Both the position numbers and the translations under genes were made by a program. Below the pieces are notes generated by a model that saw nothing but the letters and a program-made list of their open reading frames with translations, made no database searches and was not told the origin of the DNA. From NCBI RefSeq assembly GCF_023101765.2, contig NC_064223.1:6634001-6698000 (forward strand): a stretch of 64,000 nt of DNA, in the 5' to 3' direction. How positions within the stretch are numbered: position 1 is the stretch's first letter; every line of letters begins with the position of its first letter. Positions 1 through 11,879 of the stretch are shown one piece after another. The stretch is from Spodoptera frugiperda (Eukaryota > Arthropoda > Insecta > Lepidoptera > Noctuidae).

Positions 1-3000
1 CTTTTCTGAAAAAGAAATATATTCATTGGAAAATCACAGATTTTTTAATTTTGCGCATAGCTTCACTGACTGACAGGCTGACGGACAATTCAATTTGACG
101 TTTCAAAAGTGCCTAATTTAGGATTAATTGAAATAAATGCTTTGACTTTGACTTTAAATGGTTGATAAGAAAACAAAAATATTGATATTTGAATATTCGA
201 TTGACAGACTGCCTCGTTGATCGAGTGGACGTAAGTGCGACTGCTGGATAAGGAATCTCGGGGTCGATTCAGGTAAAATATTGCTGGGCTTTTTTCGGAT
301 CTTCGAGTCTACAATTGTGCCATTGTATGGCAATACGATCATAGCCTATTTACATGGGACTTATGTGGGTGTACATTGTATAGCGGCATTACGTGCCGTA
401 ACGTGCACGTCTGCCTACCCCTTCGGGGATAAAAGGCGTGACGTTGTGATGTGTGTTGTTGAACATTAGATCGTTGACACTTACTTAGCTGCCAAGGCCT
501 GTTCTTTGGGCGCCCAGCCGAGTGCTCGGTAGACACCAAGTAACCTGTGCAGCTTGCGGTCCGATTTCTTCACTAAAGCCTGACTGTTCTGACTCAGGTT
601 TTGTTTGTAATATCTGTAACATAATTAAAACTAATGACTAAGCTATCTTGATGTTAATGTTCTGTTTGTTTAGTGCTACGAGTTTAATACTGATAAATAA
701 AAGTATTTATTGATAAACATGGTATCCATATAATGACCTCTATTTTATCGTAGCATTTAATAATAATACTAAGTTCCTAACTTATTAAACATACATGCTA
801 TTAAGTCCCTAATTGCTTTCAAATGACTTGTGTTCTAGTTAAATTGATACTGCAATTAGCTTCATCCAAAACTTTCTGATGTTAAGGTCATAATTAACCT
901 TTTGTGCCGCGCACGCAATATGTTTTACTGCGATACACGAGCAGCAATTTACGTTTCATATAACGCCAGTTTCTAAATATGTAGTTGTATCTATTCATAT
1001 TTCGACAGTGACGAAACGTATAGTATACGTATTGTTCATAATTTATTTATTAGATACGAAAAACAATGACGCTTCAAGGTAGTTGTTTTTACTTCTATGT
1101 GCAAAATTTCTATCTACCGAACAAACAAATTTAAACTTTATATGCATTATAATAAGTGCTTCAAAATTACTCTTGTTATATTTGATCCAAATGTACCTCT
1201 AAGATAATGTGATTTTACTAAATCAGCTGTGTAAACATTTTTTAACGCGTAATACATTAAAGCCTTACTTCATGAGGGAGCGATGGCCGACCACCACGCC
1301 GGAAGGTAGTACCAACTGGAAGTCGTCACCCTGTAGTGTTGCGGGGGCTTCTACTTCGTCATCCACATCCATACCGTCTTCCTCTTCCTCGTCCTCTTTA
1401 TGGTCGGGGTATGAAGAGCTATAAGAATATGATAAGAAATTATAAGACATATTTTTTGTTAGATCTTAGGGATCTAGAAGATATACAGGGAATAGCCCTT
1501 ATTACATGGGACTTATAACACACATGGTGAAAAGTGGGTGTGCATAGTATAGTGGCATTAAGTGTGGTAATGTGCACCTCTGCCTACCTCTTCGGGGATA
1601 AAAAGCGTGACATTGTGTATCTTAGGGATTCATCCATAGTTATTTGTAGTACAAGCATATTAGTTTTGTTTACAATACAGGCCTAGAGCTAGCTTATAGG
1701 TAAAACTGTTCATCTTCTAAACAATTATTACTTAAGTTGTAAATGTTTTAACAATGCGGTTTACATATCCTCGCTTATTAGATTAGAGCTGAATTTATAT
1801 TACCTGTAGTCATAATAATCCGCATACTCTGCAAGGGTTAGGCCTTCGTGCAACATTTTGCAATGTCCTTTGTCAATCATATGCCCTCGCACAGCCTCCA
1901 TGGAGTAAAATGTTCGGCCAGTATCATTACACCAGATGCACATGTATCCCTGTGATATCTGTGAAGTAGATGACAATTTTTGTTTATGTGCAAATATAAA
2001 TGTACCCACTAAGTTTTAGGTAACATTAAATTATAGTTCTTTTTAGTATATTAATTATAGAAAGTCATGTACAAAGGCTATTAGTGTACTCTACATACAA
2101 CTATTTCTTTAGGAATTTATGTATACTACATTTTTTATTTATTTATTAAGGTAGGTATAACAGCTTATTTACAATAATCATTTTAGGTTTGAGTTAAAAG
2201 AATATGAAGTGTGATGTAAACTAGTCCTTATAAGAAGGTATTCAAGTTGGAATCACTTCAGGTTAAAAAATAGTAACAAATAGGTATAATATCTTATAAG
2301 AATCATGTGAAACAATGAGTGTAACCTTACCTTTTCTCCCAAATACAGAAGAAGTTCTTTAATATTAATACAGTACTCTACGTCTGGTATGAAGAATGAA
2401 TGGGCCTCAGACATGTGCTTGAGATTCTTGACTATGTTCTTACTATGATGGCCACAGAACAGACAATCCCGAGGCTTGATCAGAGAGTCACTGCCCTTGA
2501 TACGACATTCCTCCCACTCATCCGAGTCAAGCTAGAACATTTATTAGAATATTACAAAAAATAAACAAATGGATTCATATAAGAAAAATATTAGATTTAG
2601 TTAGATCACAATTTTTAAAATCCATGGTAATGACAAAGCAAAAAAGTATCATAATGTTAAAAGTGATAAGATTAATATTTGAATAATATAATAGTTGTTA
2701 AACACCATTGCACAATACAATGAAATATTTGTATATTATGAATAATCCATCTCCACAAGTAACATACCTCTTCAATTTCGGAATCTGTTTCTATGTCCTC
2801 GTCTCCGGAGTCGTCGGCAGAAACAATAACAAACTTACTAGGATCCTTGGAAACATTAGCACTAGGCTCAACCTTTACAAAACTATCCGTATCAGAATGA
2901 CCGCTTTCACCTTCCTCTTCTTTCTTTTCTACATACCGCTCCTCAGATAATTTGTGTTTCTTACTATTCAAATGATTGTCAAAGGCATTTTTGGTATTAA

Positions 3001-3229
3001 ATAACTTGGAACAATACTTGCAGTACTGCGATTCATCGCGGCTTACATTCTGACTCTGTTCTCTGTGCTCCTTTACCCGCTGCTCAAACTCTTCCAGAGT
3101 AACAGGCGGTATTGAAGCAACCTTCCTTTTCAAATTATACCTGTGCCAGTCCTGTTTATAATGTTCACGTTGTAATTCAGGCGTTTTGAACATCACCTGG
3201 CAGGTTATGCAAGTAAAGGTATCAGGCAT
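1..3229 (-). CDS. ZNF622: ZNF622/Rei1-like cytoplasmic 60S subunit biogenesis factor (3' end off window)
   Basis: Exons on the minus strand: 2768-3229, 2331-2531, 1804-1958, 1269-1418, 485-613, and a sixth whose first bases (1-5) follow an acceptor at 6-7. All junctions are GT-AG and join in phase, giving about 367 residues before the edge; the human protein has 477. Four C2H2 fingers are visible: C7/C10/H23/H29, C70/C73/H86/H92, C177/C180/H193/H198 and C228/C231/H247/H253. Family signatures follow: [50 protein letters not shown] and YRALGW. In yeast and human the family releases and recycles export factors such as Arx1 from pre-60S particles in the cytoplasm. The start at 3229 places the first finger at the extreme N terminus, as in the family. 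The exon 5 donor leaves AA, which the exon 6 bases complete to Lys-Lys. Intron 5 contains a SINE and intron 3 a SINE tail. The last 40-50 residues lie outside the window. Confidence 0.93.
205..465 (+). mobile_element. tRNA-derived SINE, nearly full length
   Basis: The head from about 205 reads like a tRNA promoter: an A-box-like segment (GTTGATCGAGTGG) and, 35 bp on, a B-box-like segment (GGGGTCGATTC). The body ends in the motif CTGCCTACCCCTTCGGGGAT followed by AAAAGGCGTGACGTTGTG. The same tail recurs at 1505-1625, 18715-18775 and 35745-35815. It sits in the last visible intron of the ZNF622 gene, on the strand opposite to the gene. The family name is not known to me. Confidence 0.7.
1495..1625 (+). 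mobile_element. SINE tail, second copy
   Basis: Matches the 3' half of the SINE at 205-465, from the TTACATGGGACTTAT segment through the CTTCGGGGATAAAAAGCGTGA tail. The tRNA-like head is absent. It lies between ZNF622 exons 3 and 4. Confidence 0.65.
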
Positions 3230-4177
3230 TGTTACAATTATATTTCACACGATTTACAATAATGATGTATCACAGCCGATTGAACACTAGAATTGAATTG
3301 TCAAGACTTATTAATTAGATTTTAATGGGAAATTGAAGAATGATTTAAAACGATAAGATGAACGAAAAACGTACAAATACGCACATAGATTGAAGGCCCA
3401 CTAGTGATGCTATTAATGACACAAAAACATTTGGACTCGTAACAACTCGACTATTTTACAGACAGCAAACTAAAGATTATTTTTCTTGAGATTAATAGAT
3501 ATTAATTTTGTCGCCTAGAGGGAATGATAAGGACTGTCTAATGTCAGACTACTAACCAAAAATCGGCCCGCTGTGTCCCACTTCCATTTCACACCATTGA
3601 TGCAAGGGTGTGGGTACCACATTCTCGCCTTCTTACGCAGCCCTCGAACTTATAGTGACCTGTCTTGCTAGGCCCCACCATATCCTCACCTCATGCTCTC
3701 TTGATTCGATTTTGAAACAGCAGCGAGAGACCTACTAGATACTCGACTAAAATACTAGCATAGTGCAGACTAAACATTAGTGTAGAGGAGTGACAGTGAC
3801 GTTTGTCTCAAGTGACATTGACAATCATGTGAATCATCCACATCGCTCAAAAAAAAAACCAATAACATTAGTGACATTTGTTGAACTGTAAAGTGCCGAT
3901 TGGATCTACTAATTTTATTAGTTTACTGACTTTAATTAACATAATTATACAACGATGGAAGTCTAATCGCCATGAGCATAGTTGTTTAACAGTATTTACT
4001 GTACGGTGTTGAAGGCAGTTAAATAAGCTGCAGATTTGATTTGAAGTCACTGACCCTCAGCAACTCGTATACAAAATATACAATACCTACGACAGAATTG
4101 ACTGACCTCTTATCGCAATCACAATTATTTGTGGAAGTAATATTGTTTATGTTAAACATTTAATTTGAAACACCAGG
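3230..4177. promoter_or_regulatory. Divergent intergenic region between ZNF622 and the FKBP15-like gene
   Basis: About 950 bp between two start codons facing away from each other, so both promoters and 5' UTRs should lie here. No TATA box with convincing position was seen, and there is no ORF with coding character. A shared bidirectional promoter is an inference from the layout. Confidence 0.5.
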
Positions 4178-6250
4178 ATGTTAGAAACGGAAGAAGTTGA
4201 TGATGATTTCTTCACTCCAGTAGCTGGGTAAGTCTAAGCTTATAATAAAATTATGTTTGTTACATTATACTGACCTGTTCTGAAATTTGTGTAATCAATG
4301 TACCTATACCGAGATCTGCAAAGAGAGGTGTGGAAGGAGGGTTTTTGCCCTGTTGTGGGACAACCACGGCTAAAAATAATAATGTACCTATAGAACTTGA
4401 ACACTTGTAATCATGTAACAATACTTACATTTCAGTGCTTCTTTGGCCAACATATTTGGAAGTGCTGTGAAAATCAATGAAGAGAAATCAAATGACTCAT
4501 TAAAGTATGTACCTCCGAAGCCTCAAAGCATTCCTCCGAAACAAGAACCAACTAAAAGCACTGAATGTATATTTGCATGTGCTCTTATTGGCCATGAATG
4601 GTAAGTTCAGATTACAATTGACATTTTGAAATTGATAATTTATCAGTCTGATCTTTGTTATACAAGTATATACATATTATAAATTCTGCATTAATAAATA
4701 TTTTAATATAGAATCTGGGAAATCATCAATTTTAGATTATTTTATGTAAATAACTTATATCACTATGTATTTTATAACCATTGAATTATAATGGATGTGA
4801 TTTAATTTTATCTAATATCAACTGCTTTAGTAATATCACCTTTTTATTTTTCAGGTTCAATAATGTCTACACATCTAGAGGAAAAATAGGTTTTGCTATT
4901 GTTAAGATACAAAAGACTGCAATCCACAATATTGTGCTTTATGACTCTAATAAGACTACCTTATCCTGTACCACATTATCAAATAATTTAGAGATAACTA
5001 TTAAAAACAATACATATATCTCATACTATGATAATCTTAAAAAATACTGGAGCATTTATGGTACAAAAGATGAAGTGGATAAAATTGCAGAACATTTGTC
5101 TAAATTGGATGTCAAGATACAGTATTCTTCTTACACAGAACAAGGCCCACCAGAACCTGCTAAAGTAGACACTAAAACCAATGCACCATTAGAGCAAAGT
5201 GAGAAAATTGACAAAGGAAGTGATACAGACTCTTCTATAAACAGAAAAACAAAAGCTTCCATTCTAAACAGAATGGCAAATATGGGACATTCAGTTTTAC
5301 CAACTAGAACTGTCTCAGTAGAGAGGACCAGTGACTCATCAGACACAATGGAAACTGAGATTCAACCAAAACATGTCAGACATAAACCAGTTAAAAGTGT
5401 AATGAAAAAAAGTAACATAGAAAATGTGACAGAGGCACAACTTGTAAGAGAAACACACCAGAATACAATGGTGCCAAAAACTGAGCCAGTTGCTAACATT
5501 CCATTTTACCCATCTTCTGGAAGCCAGTTAATACCTATCTCCAGCACAAATATCATTACAGGACCTAACGCAGACTTTGGCATGTTTATGTCCGAACAAA
5601 GGATAAGCAATAGTGAGTTAAGAATAAACATGAATAGAATAACTGACAAAGTGGACTCAGTCTTAGACAAAATTAGCAAATTTGAACAAAGAGAAAGTTC
5701 AAATATTCAAACAGATATATTAATGAAATTGCTCTCAGAGTATGAAAATAAGATTAAAGTTTATGAAGAATTACTTAAGGCTAGAAATGTAAATAATACT
5801 GAAACTGTGACTACTTCAAATGTTTGCCAGAATGATAATCAAATAGAAATACTAACAAAGAAAATATCAGAATTGGAGAGGATAAACCAAAATAAAACCA
5901 GTGAGATATCACATCTGCAAGGTGCAATTGAACTTTTGAAGTCACAGCATGCTGAAGAAAGAGTTAAACATGATAACAATGAAGGTGCACTTCAACAAAA
6001 AATTATTAATTTAGAAAGTAGTTTACAAAGAAAAGACGATGAATTAACAGAAATTCGTGAAAAATTGGATAACAAAACAAATGATGTAGAAGATAATATT
6101 GAGGACAAAGTTAAAAATATTATGAATGTAACATTCCAAACAGTCTCCTCTAAATTTGATAATAATGAAGTTTACTCGGGTGTTCTAGTCAAACAAATCA
6201 TTGGAGCAATAATTAAAAAAATAACTATGCAAACATTGAGAGAATTATAA
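4178..6250 (+). CDS. FKBP15: FKBP15-like (WAFL) protein: WH1-like domain and coiled coil, no FKBP domain
   Basis: Exons 4178-4227, 4436-4600 and 4855-6250 join in phase (split Gly17 and Trp72) to encode 536 residues. Recognisable FKBP15 parts, in order: an acidic N terminus with a LANIFGSA motif; a WH1-like domain at about 58-155 (CALIGHEW, NIVLYDS, YYDNLKKYWSIYG); the conserved linker SILNRMANMG at 207-216; the segment FMSEQRISNSELRINM; a long Gln/Glu/Lys-rich coiled coil from about 310 to 490; and a C-terminal block ending KKITMQTLREL. In mammals FKBP15 is an early-endosome protein that binds WASP/WIP and actin. The PPIase FKBP domain that normally lies between the WH1-like domain and the SILNRMA linker is missing: only about 50 low-complexity residues occupy that space. 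The acidic C-terminal extension of the mammalian protein is also absent. Start chosen because it opens the conserved acidic N terminus and precedes a clean donor. Confidence 0.88.
4312..4388 (+). repeat. RTE-type LINE 3' tail fragment
   Basis: The segment GGTTTTTGCCCTGTTGTGGG, a degenerate form of the 'gaggcctatgttcagcagtgg' RTE tail, is followed by AATAATAATG. It lies in intron 1 of the FKBP15-like gene. Related longer copies lie at 44545-44800 (-) and 56880-57795 (+). Confidence 0.5.
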
Positions 6251-6367
6251 CTAAAATATTTATTTCTCTTCCTATGTATTTTGTTAGACAATAAGTAACG
6301 GTCCACTGTTTTAATTATAGAATAATATATATACGTACCATATAACATCACTTATACCTTTTATTGA

Positions 6368-6378
6368 AATAAAATAAA
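6368..6378 (+). terminator. Polyadenylation signals of the FKBP15-like gene
   Basis: Two overlapping AATAAA hexamers (6368-6373 and 6373-6378) begin 118 bp after the stop codon. Confidence 0.65.
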
Positions 6379-6424
6379 TTTAAACCGAAACAAAGCAAAT
6401 ATTTTATGCACTGCATGATGGTTA

Positions 6425-6620
6425 ATATTTGACTGCAAGGTCAACCGACTGCCGAGCAACGGGGAGCGGGTTCGATTCCCGCACGGAGCAATTCTTGTGT
6501 TATCCACAAACTGTTCTTTCGGGTCTGGTATATTTCATTGAAAATTTTGTTACTAATGGTATATTTTATTACTTCCTATTCGCAATAATATGCACTTCCT
6601 ACCTACCCCAGTAGATTGTA
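6425..6620 (+). mobile_element. tRNA-derived SINE, different family
   Basis: A B-box-type segment (GCGGGTTCGATTCCCGCACG) at about 6468 is followed by GGAGCA and then TTATCCACAAACTGTTCTTTC, the common body of a lepidopteran tRNA-head SINE. It lies between the FKBP15-like gene and ZGPAT. The ORF across it (6429-6614) is not a gene. No full cloverleaf with acceptor stem is present, so this is not a functional tRNA. Confidence 0.7.
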
Positions 6621-6960
6621 ACAATGCGTCGACAATATTTTAGTAATTTATACCATAATTAATAGTAACCATTCCAATAATAGACAATTCTTAGTAGAGT
6701 ACTGTCAAAAAATTCAATGACACATCCTAAGTCAATGTCACGTCAAGTTCATATGTCAAATAAGTAGACAAGCTGTGCTGTTGCTGTTGGTCGATTTGTT
6801 GATTATATCTGAAAAGTTAATGCGGGACTATAATTATTTAATTGATTGTTGTTATACATTTTAAGAACTTAAAGAAGGCTTTAAACTCTAAGGGTACTTA
6901 AACTCTCTCAAATTTCTAACATTTTGTGAAACTTTTATACACTAAATTACATGAGCAATC
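6621..6960 (+). promoter_or_regulatory. Probable ZGPAT promoter and 5' UTR
   Basis: AT-rich stretch between the SINE and the ZGPAT start codon. No gene is seen. The promoter role is inferred only from position. Confidence 0.35.
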
Positions 6961-9841
6961 ATGGATGATTTACAAAAATCTTTAGACCAGTATGAAGAAC
7001 AGGTATCAACACAACTTTATGAATCACAAATACTTACTAAACATAGGTAATTTCTCTAAACCTAAGCAATTGTATAATGACAATAAATTTAACACAATTT
7101 CAGCTTGCAATGGTCAACCTATCACTGGACACTGTTACTGAATCTGCAGAAAGAGAGTCTCTACTATCTTTGAAATCAGATTTAGAACAACTTATACAAC
7201 TGACTAGAGAAAATCTAGATGCTTTAATACCTAAGAATACAGAAACCACAGAGGCTCAGTCTTCTGAAACTAAAGATGAATTGGATGATGAGTATGCTTT
7301 GTTTATGGTAAATATTAGAATATTGTTCAATGTAATATTTGGCTGTTTATGTTTACACTTTCACTGTTTAATTATCATAGTTGTTTTTCAGCAAGAGATG
7401 GCCAAAAGTGGTGCATATGAAACATCTAAAGAGGCTACATCTGAAAACAGTAAAGATGTGCCTGATGGTGATGATAGCGATATAGAGGTAGTTTATTTAT
7501 TTAATCTTTAATGTACACAATACAATAGAATAGTGGTACATAAAGCGAACTTAATGCTATATGGCATTCTCTAACAGTCAACCTAATAAAATTACTTAAT
7601 AAAAGCCTACTACTTGTTTGAATATATAGTACAGAATGCACTAAGTAATGTTAACTGTTTGTAGGATGAGTTATCTTCACTACTGGGCATGAAATGTGCA
7701 GTGTATCACACACACAAGTGGGGCGGCCAACCTGGACTTTACAATGCTATGGTCAGTGCTGTTGTGCCCCGACAAGATGAAGACCAGTTCCAAGATCTAC
7801 AGGTTAATTATTCACAAATAATATAACTATACAAAGATATCTGTGTTATAAAAAATATTTCTGTTTCTTAAGTAATTATATTATTTTAACTTAATTGTAG
7901 GTTCGGGTCCTATTCACTCATCCCACACATGCAGAGATGTTGCCTTGCCCATTTTACCTTGATGGTGAATGTAAATTCAGTGATGAACAGTGTAGGTGAG
8001 TGACAAACAATGTTATATACTTCATGTTCTTACTTCTTGTCCCATGTTTAAACAAATGTCTGTTAAGACATTCAATCTTTATTATTGTTCTTCACTTTCC
8101 AGCCATATTTCTGATTTCAGATATTCCCATGGTGCTCTGGTACAATTATCGCATTTAAAGGAAGCAATAGAACCTGACTTTAGTTCAATTAGAGTAGGAA
8201 GTAGAATATTGATGAAGATTAAACCACCAGATGATGAGGTATGAAATCTTTGCATGATCTTTAGGTAGACATTCCAGGTTAATGACCTATGACTCATATG
8301 TATATGTAATTCTGAGTCACACATGAAGTACTAATTAGGTAATTCTATGATCTTTATTTTCTATCACAGGATATAAGTTTAGCAAAAAAATCTACTGAAA
8401 AGTACCACTTATGGCATAGAGGAGTAATCAAGAACATAGATTCAGAGAAACAAATCTGTTCAGTAAAGTTGGAACATGGTGTGCAGCCAGGAGAGAAAAG
8501 GAAACAAGGCAGTGACGAATATAAAGTTAAAATTGAAGACATTTTTCCATTGAATAGTAAGTGTGTTTATTTATTGACTAGCTACTTCCCTATGGTTTCA
8601 TCCGCTCTGCTCGGCTTATTTTGATAAATGGATTATCCAACACAAGAGAACTTTTTCAAATTGAACCAGTAGTTCTAGAGATGAGCGCATTCGAAACAAA
8701 CTCTTTAGCTTTGTATAGTAGTTTAGTATAAGATTGCATTGATATTTTTTATTAAGTAATTCTTGAAGAAGGCTTAGGTTTACTTGTAGTTAATTATTAA
8801 TAGTAACAAGACCCTAGAACTGTAGCCTTGTGTGAAGTATTTTTACTAAAAATGTATTTTGATTTATTGTTCCATATATATAACTTAATTTGCATTAATT
8901 TTATTTTAAAGATGATGATGAGGACGATAGTGACGACTCAGATGATAGTTTGAGTGACACAGAATATCCACAAAGCAAAACTATGTGCGAAGATAAATCA
9001 AGTGACAACCATGCACTACTGGTTGAAAAGAGTTTTCTCAATGAAAACAAATCTCCTATGGGAGAGTGGGAGAGACATACTAGAGTGAGTATGTATTAAC
9101 ATTTGATACAATAATCATCTACTTTGATGTGAAAACAAAAATGATGACTAACAAGTTTGTTTCTTTAACAGGGTATTGGTTCAAAAATTATGTTAGCAAT
9201 GGGATATGTGCCGGGGACGGGATTGGGGGCGTCAAGCGATGGCCGTGTTCAGCCGGTTGAAGCTCGCGTTCTCCCAGTTGGTAAGAGTCTTGACCAGTGC
9301 ATGGCGATATCCGAAAAAAATGCAGCTCAAGACCCATTAAAGGTATACAATATTTATTGATTGTAAATAAATATTTATTTGTTGAAACAGGAAACATTAT
9401 AAAAATTCTGATTTCTTTTTATAGGTGGAACAAAAACTCAGAAGATTACAGAAGAAAGAAGAGGAGCGCAACAAAAGAGCGTATGAGAGAGAAAAAGAGA
9501 AAGAGAGACGAAATGTATTCAACTTTCTTAACAAAACTCTGGGCGATAAGACAGGGGCTGACAATGAACCTGAAACCTCTTTGGATGTTAAACAGTCTTC
9601 AAGCAAAGACTTGAATATTGAACAGTTCAAAATAACTGAAGACAAAAAGCGAATTGAAAGGGAAATAATCAAACTGAATAGTTCATTAATCAAGTATCCG
9701 AGTGGATCCAATGGCCACAGAAGTATTAACATGCAGATTATTGAGAAAAATAAAGAATTAAATAATCTTGTGCAAAAAGAAAAACAAATATCTAAAGAAC
9801 AATCACACAGAAAAGATAAACAGAAAATGACTGTTTTTTAA
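6961..9841 (+). CDS. ZGPAT: ZGPAT: CCCH zinc finger and G-patch domain protein
   Basis: Ten exons: 6961-7002, 7104-7307, 7392-7487, 7665-7802, 7901-7995, 8121-8238, 8370-8556, 8912-9084, 9172-9342 and 9425-9841. All are GT-AG and in phase; the product is 546 residues (human 531). Domains in order: an N-terminal helical segment rich in Leu/Glu; an acidic linker; a CCCH finger in the FTHPTH...CPFYLDGEC block (C176, C184, C191, H195); a Tudor-like region around [12 protein letters not shown] (240-330); an acidic Asp/Ser stretch; a G-patch from about 346 ([17 protein letters not shown], then GTGLG); the motif [20 protein letters not shown]; and a C-terminal coiled coil ending KMTVF, close to human KMTEF. 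In mammals ZGPAT is a nuclear DNA-binding repressor that recruits NuRD and is also linked to splicing. The start codon matches the human N terminus (MDD/MDE). Intron 7 carries a Helitron-type relic. Confidence 0.94.
8578..8730 (-). mobile_element. Helitron-type non-autonomous relic in ZGPAT intron 7
   Basis: Read on the minus strand, it runs from a segment like AAAGCTAAAGAGTTTGTTTC through TCTAGAACTACTGGTTCAAT and ends GGAAGTAGCTAG followed by T. CTAG|T fits the Helitron CTRR 3' end at an A/T target. It matches a widespread moth repeat; the 5' end is degraded. Confidence 0.5.
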
Positions 9842-9861
9842 CGAATGCTTGTTTTAGGGTA

Positions 9862-9867
9862 AATAAA
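9862..9867 (+). terminator. ZGPAT polyadenylation signal
   Basis: AATAAA 21 bp after the stop codon, followed by a T/G-rich stretch near 9885-9900. Confidence 0.65.
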
Positions 9868-11879
9868 TTGTGTTAAGAGTTTTTAGTCTTTTTGTTTATG
9901 GATTTTGTAACAAGGGACTTTAGTCACTCGTTAAGTTTCCATATCTGATTTCTCAGTAATATTGAAGAATGTATATTATACAATACACGCATCATTAAAA
10001 TAGGTATAATTACACTGCCAGTGCATTACATTTTAAATGATCATGTTCGTGCAGGCTCAAATAGACAAGGTCAGGCCCATGAAATTCTTCTCATATCTTA
10101 TATTAGTTCGACGATGCGGGATTGGTATCCTAAGTATGTAGCATAGTAAGGTTGACAGCGTTTCAACGTGACGGGTGAGTTCCGCCTCTTGGTAAGAGAA
10201 AGTATTGTGGTGTCAGGAATGGATGCCAGTTGGCAACAATAAAGAAACACTTTGATAATTACAAATTTCTATATTTACATACGTGATGTTTAGTTTAAAA
10301 TAAGCGTACATGGCATAAAATTACAATTAATATATGACATATTTTTCTATAAATTAGATATTTGTACTATCGATCAATATTAACAAAGTACTTAAAATGT
10401 TAATGGGCGTGTGACTAGCAAATAACATTTGCTGAATTTTATAATTACGAATTAGATTTTAGTGACAGTGGGTCAAATGTATTTACCACTAAGCTACTCA
10501 ATATTATAGTTATACCTAAATTAGGTATGGAATTGTGGCTTCAATCACCTAATTTTATATTTATCCACTTGCAAGCATTAACTCTGATGCACATTAGATA
10601 TTTTTAGAAAAGGTACAATTTATTATAATAAAAAAATGAGTATAAGATGTTAATTATTATAAAATTTAACTTTGCATTGCCATAATTCAAATAATAACTA
10701 CTAAAATCCCTTAAAGTTGCTACGTGAGCAAGATATTTGTACTTTTCCTCAATGAAATTTTCTTAAAGTGCTGTCGTCTACATAAGCATTCGTCCATGCA
10801 ATAAAATTTGATTTTAACAAGATTTAGGATTTGGCTAGTAGACCCACTGTGCAGTTCCCGGGACTACTTGGTTACTGTATAAATAGTCAATACCATGTCA
10901 GTCCCGGTAAAACAAGATCAACATAACACCGTGTGTATTCTTTATTGCTCAAGGTCACCAACATGTCACATGTACGCACAAGTCGAATCATTTGACCCAA
11001 GAATCTTTACTAACTCTCTTATGTCTATCATACTCTTTCTAAACAATACACTAAGAAAGTCACGAGTCATAATTAGAGAGAGCAAACTATTTTAAGGACA
11101 CTTCGATTCAAACAAGGTCTTCAGATTGATCAAACTTGAAATAATTGTACATGTTTGTGTGACAATATTGTTCATAACATTAACATGAGACTGCTACCTG
11201 TACCTGCGTTTGCAACAATACTAATATGTATGTATAGTTATCATCTAATTATATGCTTATGCATTGATAGTTCACTATAAAATTTCCTAGACAAATTCAT
11301 CACAGAGATTTGTTATATCCTCATCAAGATTACCTTATTACCGTCACCATCCATTCTCACGCATACATTCATAACATTTATTTTAATATCTATTTATTAC
11401 ATTAGATAATGCAATAGAGAGTAATGAAGTAAAAGAGAGACATTCTTTGTACTAAACTAAATGTCTTGAAATTAATAAGTACAATCGTATGAGACTCTTC
11501 GCCACTCAAGTAAAAATAATATTACCCTATGATTTATGATGAATTACGTTTGTGATGTCTTTATTTCGTGAGTTGTGATTTGCCGCTTCCTCAAACTTCG
11601 CTATGAGATGCACACGATACTAAATCGTGATCACAACTAAGGTGCCAATTCTTGAGATGAGATTCGCTTCAACTGGCGTTGTGCTTATTACTCTATTATT
11701 ATAAATTCGAAGCGGCGGATTTTAGTAAACAACAGACAGCTATCACTAGTCTGTATTAAATTATATCGATATACCGATAAAAATCGATACTCGAGAAGAT
11801 AACATGGTTATCTTCATACATTAATTATATATGAATATAATTAAGGTACGCGGGTCCCGAGGACGAGCACTGAGTGGTG
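9868..11879. other. Intergenic region between convergent ZGPAT (+) and raw (-)
   Basis: AT-rich; no coding region supported. It probably contains the raw 3' UTR: on the minus strand an AATAAA lies at 11377-11382, about 500 bp beyond the raw stop codon. A plus-strand AATAAA near 10240 has no gene that I can assign. Confidence 0.45.
11377..11382 (-). terminator. Candidate raw polyadenylation signal
   Basis: AATAAA on the minus strand about 500 bp downstream of the raw stop codon at 11880-11882. Position only; other AT-rich candidates are possible. Confidence 0.3.

Noticed and set aside
1209..1424. Plus-strand Ser-rich ORF
   Set aside because: Antisense of ZNF622 exon 4, where the acidic GAG/GAA run reads as poly-Ser on the other strand.
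6429..6614. Possible functional tRNA gene (good B box, GGTTCGATTCCCGC)
   Set aside because: No matching acceptor stem or complete cloverleaf; the following sequence is a known SINE-type body.
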